From contig DASRFJ010000349.1 of the NCBI GenBank assembly GCA_035651595.1, positions 1 through 61,675 on the forward strand: 61,675 nucleotides of DNA, in the 5' to 3' direction. Positions 33,077 through 41,500 of this stretch are shown in pieces; within the stretch, counting starts at the first letter, position 1, and every line of letters starts with the position of its first letter. The notes under the pieces were generated by a model that saw nothing but the letters and a program-made list of their open reading frames with translations, searched no databases and was not told the origin of the DNA. This DNA is from JAFARZ01 sp035651595. Lineage in GTDB: Bacteria > Actinomycetota > Actinomycetes > Streptosporangiales > Streptosporangiaceae. Made by a program: the position numbers and the translations under genes.

Positions 33077-34144
33077 GTGAGCGTCGTCGAGCTCCGCCAC
33101 GAGCTGGCGCGGGCTTCCACGATGCTCGACGTCCGGCGCTTCGACGAGGCCACCGAGCTACTCGCCCGGCTGGTCGCCGCCGAACCGGAGAGCGGGCGCG
33201 CGTGGTGCCTGATGGCGCGCGCCCACCTGGGCAGCGAGCGGTACGCGCACGCTATCGACGCGGCGAACCGCGCGGTCGCGCTCGACCCGGCCGACGAGTG
33301 GCCGCACCGGCTCGCCAGCAACGCCCTGGTGCACGTCGGCGCGCACCAGGACGCGCTGCGCGCCGCCGCGGAGGCGTGCCGGCTCGCGCCGGACTTCTGG
33401 CAGACCCACGTCTGCGTCGCGCAGGCGGCGCTCGCCGGCCACCGGCTCGACGTCGCGGCCGCGGCGGCGGCCCGGGCCCGCGCGCTCGCACCGAACGAGC
33501 CGGATGTGCACTTCCTGTCCGGCAAGGTGAGCCTGACCGGCGGCTCGCTGACCGAGGCCCGCGAGCATCAGGAGCGCGCCCTAGCGCTGGACCCGACGCA
33601 CAGCGGCGCGATGAACGAGCTGGGCCGGATCAGGCTGCGCCGGCACGACACCGCGGGCGCGATCAGGCATTTCATCAGCGCGGCCCGGGTGGCGCCCGGC
33701 GAGCACATCTACAGCCGCAACATCGACGTGGTGATCCTGCGCACCGTGTCGCGGACGATCTACGCGTTCACGCTGCTCGCCCTGATCCTGATCTGGATCC
33801 CCGCGCTCACCCACGTGAGCCGCACGCCGTTCGTCATCGGGCTCGGCGCGCTCGCCGCGGCGACCGTGGCGGGGTTCACCGCGGTGGTGCTGCGACTGCC
33901 CCGCGAGGCGCGGCTCATGGTCCGCCGGACGCTGCGGACGCCTCGGGTGGCCACCGCGCTCGGGCTGGCCTCCGGCGGTGTGCTGATCGCGTTCGGCGTG
34001 GTCGCGTTCACCCCGGCGGTCGACGTGCCGCAGATCCTCCCGGTGGCCGTCGCGATCACGCTGGTTGCCAGACTCACGGCGTTCGCCGCCCTTCGTTCGG
34101 CCGCTCGTAAATCTTTAGGCCGCGCCACCAGCGACCATAGATAG
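33077..34144 (+). CDS. TPR protein with C-terminal membrane segments
   Basis: 355 residues, GTG start. Residues 1-205 contain about five TPR repeats (ARAHLGSERYAHAIDAANRA, NALVHVGAHQDALRAAAEAC, ARALAPNEPDVHFLSGKVS, and others). Three to four hydrophobic segments follow at about 220-345 (TIYAFTLLALILIWIPALTH first). It probably presents the TPR surface to the cytoplasm at the membrane and partners the upstream AAA ATPase. The last 25 residues (ARLTAFAALRSAARKSL...) lie over the antisense coding end of the convergent ArsR-like gene and may not be ancestral. Confidence 0.8.
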   Translation: MSVVELRHELARASTMLDVRRFDEATELLARLVAAEPESGRAWCLMARAHLGSERYAHAIDAANRAVALDPADEWPHRLASNALVHVGAHQDALRAAAEACRLAPDFWQTHVCVAQAALAGHRLDVAAAAAARARALAPNEPDVHFLSGKVSLTGGSLTEAREHQERALALDPTHSGAMNELGRIRLRRHDTAGAIRHFISAARVAPGEHIYSRNIDVVILRTVSRTIYAFTLLALILIWIPALTHVSRTPFVIGLGALAAATVAGFTAVVLRLPREARLMVRRTLRTPRVATALGLASGGVLIAFGVVAFTPAVDVPQILPVAVAITLVARLTAFAALRSAARKSLGRATSDHR

Positions 34145-34677
34145 GACAGCGGCTCACCGTCGTCCTCGTTCCGGTCGCGGAATTCCGACAGCAGCACCTG
34201 CATGCGGTCCGTCAGCTCTTTCCTCGAGTCCGGCCCGAGCCGCAGCACGCCGCGGCTGAGGTCCCTGCCGGAGTCCGGGCCCGCCTCGAGCAGTTCGGCT
34301 CGGTGGGCGGCGAGGATCGCCAGGTCGACACGCTGCACGAGTTCCGGCGCGTCCAGGTCGACCGCGACCAGCCCCCAGGTGCGGCCGGTCGCCCGGTAGG
34401 GCCGCTCACGCGAGCCGCGCTGGCCGGACCGGACCGGCTCGGCCACCAGGAATCCCGCCTCGGCCAGCGCGCGTACGTGACGCAGCGTGGTCGCCGGGGA
34501 CATGCCCAGCCGGTCGGCGACCTCCTGGTTGGTGAGCGACTGGTCCAGGCACAGCCGGAGTATCCGCCAGCGGGCCGGATGCGTCAGGGCTTTCAGCTCC
34601 TCGATCGAGGCCTGCCTTTTAGACCGGGGGGAACCGTCCCCCCGGACCCCCGCGGGATGTCTGGCTCCGGATGGCAT
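33760..34677 (-). CDS. ArsR-like HTH regulator with antisense read-through tail
   Basis: From the ATG at 34677 the frame runs about 305 residues. The real domain is the first 200: ALTHPARWRILRLCLDQSLT, NQEVADRLGMSPATTLRHVRALAEAGFLV is the winged helix (seen as two adjacent blocks), followed by a dimer/effector region ending near YLWSLVARPKDL. Beyond that the frame has no stop until 33760 and runs antisense through the membrane part of the TPR gene, giving a low-complexity Ala/Thr/Ser/Arg sequence. A hairpin repeat encodes AGVRGDGSPR near the N-terminus, so the true start could lie just after it. Confidence 0.65.
   Translation of the reverse strand: MPSGARHPAGVRGDGSPRSKRQASIEELKALTHPARWRILRLCLDQSLTNQEVADRLGMSPATTLRHVRALAEAGFLVAEPVRSGQRGSRERPYRATGRTWGLVAVDLDAPELVQRVDLAILAAHRAELLEAGPDSGRDLSRGVLRLGPDSRKELTDRMQVLLSEFRDRNEDDGEPLSYLWSLVARPKDLRAAERRAANAVSLATSVIATATGRICGTSTAGVNATTPNAISTPPEASPSAVATRGVRSVRRTMSRASRGSRSTTAVNPATVAAASAPSPMTNGVRLTWVSAGIQIRIRASSVNA
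34624..34655. repeat. 32-bp GC hairpin repeat, copy 2
   Basis: Matches 15744-15775 except for one base (A at 34633 for G). It lies within the first 20 codons of the ArsR-like gene. In both places it falls at the 5' edge of a minus-strand gene and in the same reading phase (AGVRGDGSPR). Confidence 0.8.
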
Positions 34678-34762
34678 ACGCACACTGTAACGGCTTGACC
34701 CGGTGCCGCCGGGCATGGTGGACTGACACTGATTTCAAAAAATGCAATCAGTGGGGAGAGCC

Positions 34763-36115
34763 ATGCTCGACCAGGTAGCGGAGTGGGTGCAAGCGCGCCA
34801 GGAACAGCTCATCGCGGAATGGGCCGACTGGATCAGGCAGCCGAGCGTGAGCAGCGACGGGACCGGTTTCCCCGCGGCAACCGAGCACGGCGCCGACCTC
34901 GTCAGGCGCAGCGGCCTTGTCCCGGAGATCGTCCAGACCGGCGGCCACCCCGTGATCATCGGCACGTCGCCGGACGGCCCGCCGGACACCCCGCACGTGC
35001 TGATCTACGGGCACTACGACGTGCAGCCGCCGGGTCCGCTGGCCGAGTGGCACTCTCCCCCGTTCGAGCCCGAGATCCGGGACGGGCGCATGTACGGCCG
35101 CGGCACCGGCGACAACAAGGGCCAGCACCTCGCCCAGCTGCTCGGGCTGCGTGCGCTGCTCGAGGTGGCGGGCGCACTGCCGTGCCGGGTGACCGTGCTG
35201 CTCGACGGCGAGGAGGAGATCGGCAGCCCGAACCTCGCGGCCGCGGTGCGGCGCCGCTTCCCAGCCGGCAGCGCACCGGACCTCGCGGTGTGGAGCGACG
35301 GGCCGGTGCACGAGTCAGGCCGCGCCACCGTCGTGCTCGGGGTCCGCGGCATCGTGACATTCCAGGTGCGGCTCACCGGGGCGGTCGCACCGTTGCACTC
35401 GGGTAACTGGGGCGGCGTCGCGCCCAACCCGGCCTGGCGGCTGGTGCACCTGCTCGCCTCGATGCGCTCGCCCGACGGCAAGGTGCTGATCGACGGCGCA
35501 CACGACGGGGTCGAGCCGCTGTCGGCCGGCGAGCGGGCCGCGTTCGAGGCCATGCCCGACGACGCGGACACGGTGCTGCGCGACATCGGCGTCGATGCCA
35601 TGGAGCCGCCGGCCGACCTCGGCTACTACGAGCGGCTGTCCCGGCCGACGTTCACCATCAACTCGCTCACCTGCGAGGACGCCGGAGAACACCGGACGAT
35701 CATCCCGAACGTGGCGGTGGCCAAGTGCGACATGCGGCTGGTCGCCGGGCAGCGCGCGGACGAGGTCAAGGCGGCGATCCGCCGCCACGTCGCCGACCGC
35801 GAACCCAGCGCGGAGGTCACGTTCGGCGGCAGCATGGAGCCGCACCGGACGCTGCCGGAGACGCGGTACACCGAGGCCGTCATCCGCGGTGCCCGGGCCG
35901 GGCTGGGTGAGGACCCGCTGCTGACGCCCGCGCTGGGCGGCAGCCTGCCGATCGCGGAGTTCGGCGACGCGCTCGGCATCCCCTGTTACGGCCTCCCGCT
36001 CGCCAACGCCGACGAGCGCAACCACGCGCCGAACGAGAACATGGCGGTCGCGCGGTTCCTGCGGGGCATCAGCGGCGCGGCCGGCGTGCTGCTCGCGCTC
36101 GGCGGTGCGCTGTGA
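34763..36115 (+). CDS. M20-family metallopeptidase/dipeptidase
   Basis: 450 residues from the ATG at 34763 behind GTGGGGAGAGCC; an upstream ATG at 34742 adds 7 residues. Zinc-site motifs of M20 enzymes are intact: YGHYDVQPPG (His and catalytic Asp), RGTGDNKGQ (bridging Asp), DGEEEIGS (general-base Glu and Glu ligand) and the C-terminal NADERNHAPNE (His). A lid/dimerisation domain is inserted in the middle. Cytoplasmic cleavage of dipeptides or N-acyl amino acids. Its stop overlaps the S9 peptidase start (GTGA). Confidence 0.92.
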   Translation: MLDQVAEWVQARQEQLIAEWADWIRQPSVSSDGTGFPAATEHGADLVRRSGLVPEIVQTGGHPVIIGTSPDGPPDTPHVLIYGHYDVQPPGPLAEWHSPPFEPEIRDGRMYGRGTGDNKGQHLAQLLGLRALLEVAGALPCRVTVLLDGEEEIGSPNLAAAVRRRFPAGSAPDLAVWSDGPVHESGRATVVLGVRGIVTFQVRLTGAVAPLHSGNWGGVAPNPAWRLVHLLASMRSPDGKVLIDGAHDGVEPLSAGERAAFEAMPDDADTVLRDIGVDAMEPPADLGYYERLSRPTFTINSLTCEDAGEHRTIIPNVAVAKCDMRLVAGQRADEVKAAIRRHVADREPSAEVTFGGSMEPHRTLPETRYTEAVIRGARAGLGEDPLLTPALGGSLPIAEFGDALGIPCYGLPLANADERNHAPNENMAVARFLRGISGAAGVLLALGGAL

Positions 36116-37905
36116 CGCCGGGCCGGATCCGCTCGTTCGACCTCAGCCCGGACGGCACGCGGATGCTCGTGACCGGCGACGGTTCGGGCCGGCCCCAGCC
36201 GTGGATCGTGCCGCTGGACGGTCCGGCGGCGCGGCTGATCCCGGTGGACGGGGCGGTGCAGCGCTGCGTGTGGCTGCCGGACGGCGCCCGGTTCGTCGCG
36301 CTGACCGACCCGGACGGGCGTGAGGACAACCAGCTCGTCCTCGTCGACGCGGCCACCGGCTTTGCCGAGCCGATCGCCGCGCGCCCGCGAACCCGCAACG
36401 AGATCGGCGCGCCCTATACGGCCGGCAGCAGCCCGTGCAGCCCGGACGGCCGCTGGCTGGCGTTCGCGACCAACCGGCGCGCGATCGACTGCTTCGACAT
36501 CGTGGTCCGTGACCTGGCGACCGGCGTGGAGCGGACGGTGCTGACCGCGGGCTCCGGGGTCCCGGCGGACCGGTACTTCCCGGTGACGTTCAGCTGGGAC
36601 TCCCGCCAGCTGCTGATCACCCGGCTGCACCAGAACACCGAGCACGACCTGTACGCGGCCGACCTCGGCTCCGGCGAGGTCCGCCTGCTCACGGCGCACG
36701 ACGGCTTCGCGAAGTACTTCGGCACGGCGTGGCGGCCAGAGGGCATTTACCTGTGCGCCACACGCGACGGCGATTTCACCGGGGTCGGACTGCTCGACAA
36801 CGCCAGCATCATGCACTGGATCGACGCACCCGAGCACGACATCGACTGCGCCACGCTGTCCGCGGACGGCGGCACGCTGGTCTGGGCGGTGAACATGGAC
36901 GGGTTCACCGAACTGCGCGCGTGCGAGATCAAGGACGGGCTGGCCGGTGAGGTGGTCCCTGTCACCGGCCTGCCGTTCGGCTGCTATGCGCGCGAGCGGA
37001 GCTTCGACGGGCACGGGCTCGGGCTCAGCGCCGACGGCGGCACGGTGTTCGCGCTCGACGCCGCGGACGCGCTGTGGTCGGTGGACCGGGCCGGCGGACC
37101 GGCCCGCCGGCTGACCGCCGGCGCCGGCACGGCCGTCCCGGTCCCCGAGGTGGCGCGGTTCACCAGCGCGGACGGCGTGCTCGTGTCCGGGCTGGTCTAC
37201 CGGCCGCCCGGGCCCGGACCGTTCCCGGTGGTGCTGCACATCCACGGCGGGCCCGAGGACCAGGCGCGTCCGGTGTCCGACCCGCTGATCGACGGATTGC
37301 TTGCTCGCGGTATCGCGGTGCTGGCCACCAACATCCGCGGGTCGTCCGGCTACGGCCTGCGCTTCCAGCGGATGATCTACCGCGACTGGGGCGGCGGCGA
37401 CGTTGTGGACCTGCGCGCCGCGGCGGAGTTCCTCCGCGCCCAGCCGTGGGCCGACCCGGACCGCCTCGGCGTGTACGGTGCCTCGTACGGCGGGTTCGCG
37501 TCGCTGTCGTGCATGACCAGGCTGCCGGAATACTGGCGGGCGGGCGTCAGCGAGTGCGGTGTCGCCGACCAGGTCGAGGACGCGCGTACCCTGCCGCCCA
37601 CCTGGCGCCGTCGCGTCGTGGACTGGATCGGCGACGTCGACGATCCCGCGGACCGCGAACGGCTCCGGCAGGCCAGCCCGATCACGCACGTGGACCAGGT
37701 CCGCGCGCCGCTGCTGCTCATCCACGGCACCAACGACACCCGGGTGGCGATCGGCACCACCGACGCGTTCCACGCCCGGCTGACCGAACTTGGCAAGCCC
37801 GTCACCTACCGGCGGATCGACGGCGCCGGCCACGAGATCGCCCAGCAAGAGGCCGGCTTCGAGGCCGCCACCATCGACTGGCTAGCCGCCCACCTGCTCC
37901 GCTAG
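36112..37905 (+). CDS. S9-family prolyl oligopeptidase-like serine peptidase
   Basis: 597 residues. The N-terminal two-thirds is a beta-propeller built of TolB/PD40-type blades (DLSPDGTRML, SPCSPDGRWLAF, TFSWDSRQLL). The C-terminal alpha/beta hydrolase has the full triad: Ser458 in GASYGG, Asp542 in GTNDTRV, His574 in GAGHEI. No signal peptide. GTG start overlaps the upstream M20 stop by 4 bp, so the two peptidases are co-translated and probably act in sequence on intracellular peptides. Confidence 0.92.
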   Translation: MTPGRIRSFDLSPDGTRMLVTGDGSGRPQPWIVPLDGPAARLIPVDGAVQRCVWLPDGARFVALTDPDGREDNQLVLVDAATGFAEPIAARPRTRNEIGAPYTAGSSPCSPDGRWLAFATNRRAIDCFDIVVRDLATGVERTVLTAGSGVPADRYFPVTFSWDSRQLLITRLHQNTEHDLYAADLGSGEVRLLTAHDGFAKYFGTAWRPEGIYLCATRDGDFTGVGLLDNASIMHWIDAPEHDIDCATLSADGGTLVWAVNMDGFTELRACEIKDGLAGEVVPVTGLPFGCYARERSFDGHGLGLSADGGTVFALDAADALWSVDRAGGPARRLTAGAGTAVPVPEVARFTSADGVLVSGLVYRPPGPGPFPVVLHIHGGPEDQARPVSDPLIDGLLARGIAVLATNIRGSSGYGLRFQRMIYRDWGGGDVVDLRAAAEFLRAQPWADPDRLGVYGASYGGFASLSCMTRLPEYWRAGVSECGVADQVEDARTLPPTWRRRVVDWIGDVDDPADRERLRQASPITHVDQVRAPLLLIHGTNDTRVAIGTTDAFHARLTELGKPVTYRRIDGAGHEIAQQEAGFEAATIDWLAAHLLR

Positions 37906-37982
37906 CCCCGGCCCCGCCCCACCGGGCACCCTTCCCCCAGCGTGCGCCCTCCCCCAGCGTGCCAATTGCGCAATCGAGCCCA

Positions 37983-39230
37983 CTAGACCGTGTCAATCCG
38001 CGCGGCCGCCGGTTCCGGTTCACGCTCTCGCCAGCGGACGGCGTGGACCGACGGCAGCGCGAGCACGATCGCGCTGCTGAGGAACCCGTACCCGGCCCCG
38101 ATGGCGAACACCGCGGGCGCGCCGAAGGCGACCGCCAGCGGGCCGTCTATGCCGTATCCGATCACGCCGATGCCGTAGGCGGAGAACAGGCTCAGCGAAC
38201 TGACCCTGGCGAGCCGGTCCGCCGGTATCTGCTGCTGCTCGGCCGTGCCGAGGAACGCGCTGGACATGGCGGAGCCGGCGCCGCACATGAACGCGGCGAT
38301 GGCGACCCAGGGCGCGGCGGCGTGCAGCGCCATCGGGATGTCCGGCGCCGCGTACCCGAACATCGCCGCGGTCGCGAGGACCACCGGGCGCTTGGGCCGG
38401 CGGCCGAGGCAGAGCAGGCCGCCGGCGATCGCGCCGGCCCCCTGGGTGGCCATGATCGCGCCCCACACCGCCGAGCCGCCCAGGTAGGAGCGGCCCTGCA
38501 CCGGCCCGAGCACCATCCATGGCGCCCAGGTCAGCAGGTTGAAGAACGCCCACTGGAGGCTGGTCACCCACAGCCAGGTCCTGGACCGGAAGTCCGCCCA
38601 GCCCTCGGCCATGTCGCGCAGCAGCGCGCGAGCACCGCGGACCTCGCTCCTGGGTACCGGCGGCAGCTCCAGCCCGGCCAGCGCGACGACGCTGACCGCG
38701 TACGTCGCCGCGTCAACGGCGATGACCATGGCGGGCCCGGCGAACGCGACGAGCACCCCGGACACCGAAGGGCCGGCGATCGTGGTCGCGGACCTGGCCA
38801 GCCCGAACAGCGAGTTGGCGTTGCCAAGCTGGTTCGCCGGAGAGATCTCCACGGTGAGCGCGGCGAGCGAGGGCGTGAAGAACGCGTCCCCGGTGCCGCG
38901 CAGCGAGGCCAGCAGCAGGAACAGCCACAGCGGCGGGCGTCCCGCGGACACGGCCAGCGCGAGCGAGGCCTGCGCGCCGCAGCGGAGCAGGTCCGCGCCG
39001 AGCATCACGCGGCGCCGCCCGAACCGGTCGGCGATCGCGCCCGCGAACGTCATCAGCAGCACCTGCGGCACCACCCCGGCCGCCATCACGGCGCCGAGGG
39101 CGGTGGGGCCCCTCGTGCTCTGCAGCACCGCCCAGGCGATCGCCACGCCGGACATCGACGTGCCCAGCAGCGACGTCACGTACCCCACGTAGAAGGTGCG
39201 GAAGTTCCGTTCCGCCAGCACATTCCCCAC
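37983..39230 (-). CDS. MFS transporter, enterobactin-exporter-like
   Basis: 415 residues, 10-12 membrane segments. The MFS motif between TM2 and TM3 is GAIADRFGRRRVM; FTPSLAALTVEISPANQLGNANS resembles the EntS/MFS_3 subgroup that exports siderophores or drugs. GTG at 39230 or 39221 (the second has GTGGGGAAT at better distance). Its upstream region carries a TTGAGC...GCTCAA inverted repeat. No biosynthetic genes lie next to it. Confidence 0.85.
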   Translation of the reverse strand: MGNVLAERNFRTFYVGYVTSLLGTSMSGVAIAWAVLQSTRGPTALGAVMAAGVVPQVLLMTFAGAIADRFGRRRVMLGADLLRCGAQASLALAVSAGRPPLWLFLLLASLRGTGDAFFTPSLAALTVEISPANQLGNANSLFGLARSATTIAGPSVSGVLVAFAGPAMVIAVDAATYAVSVVALAGLELPPVPRSEVRGARALLRDMAEGWADFRSRTWLWVTSLQWAFFNLLTWAPWMVLGPVQGRSYLGGSAVWGAIMATQGAGAIAGGLLCLGRRPKRPVVLATAAMFGYAAPDIPMALHAAAPWVAIAAFMCGAGSAMSSAFLGTAEQQQIPADRLARVSSLSLFSAYGIGVIGYGIDGPLAVAFGAPAVFAIGAGYGFLSSAIVLALPSVHAVRWREREPEPAAARIDTV

Positions 39231-39286
39231 GTCACCGGATCATGCACCCGCCCAGAACCGCACACCACCCCGTCCGCTAAAGAAAG

Positions 39287-39305
39287 TTGAGCAACTTAGG
39301 CTCAA
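39287..39305. promoter_or_regulatory. Inverted repeat TTGAGC-N7-GCTCAA
   Basis: TTGAGCAACTTAGGCTCAA lies 57 bp upstream of the MFS start. The right half continues GCTCAATAT, which is repeated in the second inverted repeat at 39369. Probable operator of an unidentified dimeric regulator. Confidence 0.45.
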
Positions 39306-39366
39306 TATGGCAGCCAACCACTAGCCCCACTCAGCACACCCACCCCACTCAAAGAATTTTCCTCGA

Positions 39367-39387
39367 CCGCTCAATATTCTTGAGCGG
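39367..39387. promoter_or_regulatory. Inverted repeat CCGCTCAA-N5-TTGAGCGG
   Basis: Perfect 8-bp arms around TATTC. It uses the same half-site GCTCAA as the repeat at 39287-39305 but in the opposite order. It could be a second operator or, read as RNA, a small hairpin. Confidence 0.45.
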
Positions 39388-39401
39388 CCCCGGAGCCATC
39401 A

Positions 39402-39457
39402 GGGGTGCGTGGCCCCCGGAGCCCCCTACGCGGGGGTGCGTGGCCCCCGGACCCCCT
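39402..39457. repeat. Tandem duplication of a GC-rich 31-bp unit
   Basis: GGGGTGCGTGGCCCCCGGA begins at 39402 and again at 39433, followed in each case by [G/C]CCCCCT-like sequence. A related CCCCGGACCCCCT occurs at 39493 and, inside the second citrate synthase gene, near 50350. Confidence 0.75.
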
Positions 39458-39600
39458 GCCGGGAGGAGCGGGAGGGGGTGTGGGGTTCCCCGGACCCCCT
39501 TTCGCGGCCGGACCGTCGCGACGCGCCGCGGCTCCGGGCCGCAGGCAACGAAGCGGTACATTCGGGGCTGATCACCCGAAAGTTCTGCTTGACTTGCTGG

Positions 39601-40368
39601 ATGCATGCCAAGGACAGGTCGCGGCTGGTGTTCAAGCTCCGGTACGCGGCGCGCCATCCGGACCGGATCGTGCCGCATGCTCGGCGGCTGGCGCGCGACG
39701 CGGTGCTGCGGGTGAAGCACCCGGACCACGTCGCCTACTACCGCGCGGTGATGAAGGCCGACGCCGAGCGCAGCGCGGAGGCCGCGGTCGGCGGCAGGAC
39801 CCACGCGGAGTGGCTCAGCGTCGGCCAGATGCAGTTCGACTATCTGGTGCGGCACGGCCTGAAGCCGGGCATGCGGATGCTGGAGATCGGCTGCGGCAAC
39901 CTGCGGGCCGGCCGCTTGTTCATCGACCTGCTCTATCCGGGCGACTACTACGGGCTCGACATCTCGCCGGACATCCTGCTGGCCGCGCAGCGCACGCTCA
40001 GTGCCGAAGGCCTCCAGGGCAAGCTGCCGCACCTGACGCTGGTGGACGACCTCACGCTGAAGTTCCTGCCGTCGCGTTACTTCGACGTGGTGCACGCACA
40101 CAGCGTGTTCTCGCATTCGCCCCGCCACGTGATCGAGGAATGCCTCGCGCACGTCGGCCGGGTGATGAAGCCGGACGGGTTCTTCGACTTCACCTTCGAC
40201 CGGACCGAGGGCGCCGAGCACCAGGTGCTGCACGAGGACTTCTACTACCGGACCGAGACGCTGATCGCGCTCGCCGCGCGGCACGGACTGGCCGGGGAGT
40301 TCATGGCGGACTGGGAGGAACTCCCGCACGCCCAGTCCAAGCTGCGCGTCCGACCCGCCCGGGTTTAA
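39601..40368 (+). CDS. SAM-dependent methyltransferase
   Basis: 255 residues from ATG 39601 (MHAKDRSRLV). SAM motif I is MRMLEIGCGNLRAGRLFIDL, motif post-I YYGLDISPD, then FDVVHAHSVFSH and VMKPDGFFDFTFDR. The N-terminal 80 residues are basic and helical, as in methyltransferases found in actinobacterial polysaccharide or sugar clusters, but the substrate is unknown. The frame is open far upstream through GC repeats; that part is not credible coding. Confidence 0.82.
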   Translation: MHAKDRSRLVFKLRYAARHPDRIVPHARRLARDAVLRVKHPDHVAYYRAVMKADAERSAEAAVGGRTHAEWLSVGQMQFDYLVRHGLKPGMRMLEIGCGNLRAGRLFIDLLYPGDYYGLDISPDILLAAQRTLSAEGLQGKLPHLTLVDDLTLKFLPSRYFDVVHAHSVFSHSPRHVIEECLAHVGRVMKPDGFFDFTFDRTEGAEHQVLHEDFYYRTETLIALAARHGLAGEFMADWEELPHAQSKLRVRPARV

Positions 40369-40378
40369 GATATGTCGC

Positions 40379-40978
40379 GTGAATGAGAGTTCTCCTGAGA
40401 CCCGTGCCTCCGACCGCGAGCGGGACGCCGTGCTGCAGCGCGTGCAGCAGGCGTTCGCTGAGGGCCGGCTCGACGACACCGAGTTCGACGAGCGGATGCG
40501 GGCGACGCTGACCGCTAAGACCCACGCCGAGCTGGACGTACTGCTCAAGGATCTACCCGCTACCGCGACCCAGGACAGCCAGCCAGCGGCGGTAAGCGGC
40601 CCGGCCCCGGGCAAGTACGCGATCGCCTACAAGGGCTCGGTCCGGCGGTCCGGCCGGTGGCGGGTGCCCGCCAGCTACACGACCGTCGTCTACAAGGGCG
40701 GCGGCTGGCTAGACCTGCGGGCCGCGGAGCTGACCAGCCCGGTAACCGCCATCCGCGCCGTCGCGTACAAGTCCACGGTAAGAATCCTCGTGCCGCCGGG
40801 CGTGCGGGTGGAGGTGACCGGCGTCGGCATCGTGCAGGACGGCACGGACGACGAGACGCTGGGTTACCGGCTGCCGAACGACGCCCCGGTGATCCACGTC
40901 CGCTCCCTCGCCTACAAGGGATCCGTCGAGATCACCACCCGTCCCCCAGAGCACAAGGGACTCCCGGCAAGCCAGTAG
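40379..40978 (+). CDS. DUF1707 protein with LiaF-like C-terminal domain
   Basis: 199 residues, GTG start. N-terminal DUF1707 (ASDRERDAVLQRVQQAFAEG, then LDDTEFDERM and TKAELDVLLKDLP-like text) is followed by a short linker and a C-terminal beta-rich region with repeated YKGS/YKS elements (IAYKGSVRRSGRW, VVYKGGGW, VAYKSTVRI, LAYKGSVEI) similar to the cell-wall-stress domain of LiaF-like proteins. No membrane segment. It starts 11 bp after the methyltransferase stop. Confidence 0.82.
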   Translation: MNESSPETRASDRERDAVLQRVQQAFAEGRLDDTEFDERMRATLTAKTHAELDVLLKDLPATATQDSQPAAVSGPAPGKYAIAYKGSVRRSGRWRVPASYTTVVYKGGGWLDLRAAELTSPVTAIRAVAYKSTVRILVPPGVRVEVTGVGIVQDGTDDETLGYRLPNDAPVIHVRSLAYKGSVEITTRPPEHKGLPASQ

Positions 40979-40987
40979 CCTTTCGCT

Positions 40988-41500
40988 ATGACCTGGAGAG
41001 CCCCCGATGTCGAACGGCTCGAGGACGGTCCGAGCGCGGGGCCGGAGCGCCCCATCCTGCAGGCCATGCTCGACTGGCACCGCGCCACGCTGCTGTGGAA
41101 GTGCTCCGGCCTGACCGGCGAGCAGCTCGCCGAACGGACCGTACCGCCATCCGGGCTGTCCCTGCTCGGGCTGATCCGGCACATGACGAAGGTGGAACGC
41201 GTCTGGTTCCGGATCCGGTTCGCCGGCGAGCCGGTGGCCATGGTGTTCGGCGATGACCCGGAGGCCGAGTTCACCCAGGTCGACCCGGCTCGGGCCGCGG
41301 CCGACTACGCGCGGCTCACCGAGGAATTCCGGCTGTGCGACGCCGCGGTGGCCAACGACTCGCTCGACGACACGTTCGACTTCCGGGGTACGGAGATGTC
41401 GCTCCGCATGATCTACCTGCACATGATCGAGGAGTACGCGCGGCACAACGGCCACGCGGACCTGCTCCGCGAGCAAATCGACGGCGCTGTGGGGGAATGA
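40988..41500 (+). CDS. DinB-family protein (DUF664)
   Basis: 170 residues. Four-helix DinB fold with the putative metal-binding His residues in LGLIRHMTKVERVW, and HMIEEYARHNGHADLLRE near the C-terminus, the diagnostic DUF664 ending. Such proteins include mycothiol-dependent transferases. The stop overlaps the hydrolase start (ATGA). Confidence 0.87.
   Translation: MTWRAPDVERLEDGPSAGPERPILQAMLDWHRATLLWKCSGLTGEQLAERTVPPSGLSLLGLIRHMTKVERVWFRIRFAGEPVAMVFGDDPEAEFTQVDPARAAADYARLTEEFRLCDAAVANDSLDDTFDFRGTEMSLRMIYLHMIEEYARHNGHADLLREQIDGAVGE

Larger units (their letters stand above)
39231..39600. other. 370-bp intergenic region with operators and GC repeats
   Basis: Between the divergent MFS and methyltransferase genes. 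The first 160 bp are AT-richer and hold two inverted repeats with the same half-site (listed separately). From 39400 to 39510 the sequence is a run of GGGG/CCCC-rich units, including a 31-bp tandem duplication. No coding is supported before the ATG at 39601. Confidence 0.5.

Noticed and set aside
35986..39290. Very long open frames antisense to the S9 peptidase and MFS genes (600-740 codons)
   Set aside because: Their products are Arg/Ala/Gly/Pro-rich low-complexity sequences in the phase expected from third-position G/C bias; the opposite strands encode complete enzymes with intact catalytic motifs.
39409..39600. N-terminal extension of the methyltransferase through the GC repeats
   Set aside because: The extension is made of repeat-derived Pro/Gly/Arg codons and no ribosome site precedes it; ATG 39601 gives a normal family start.
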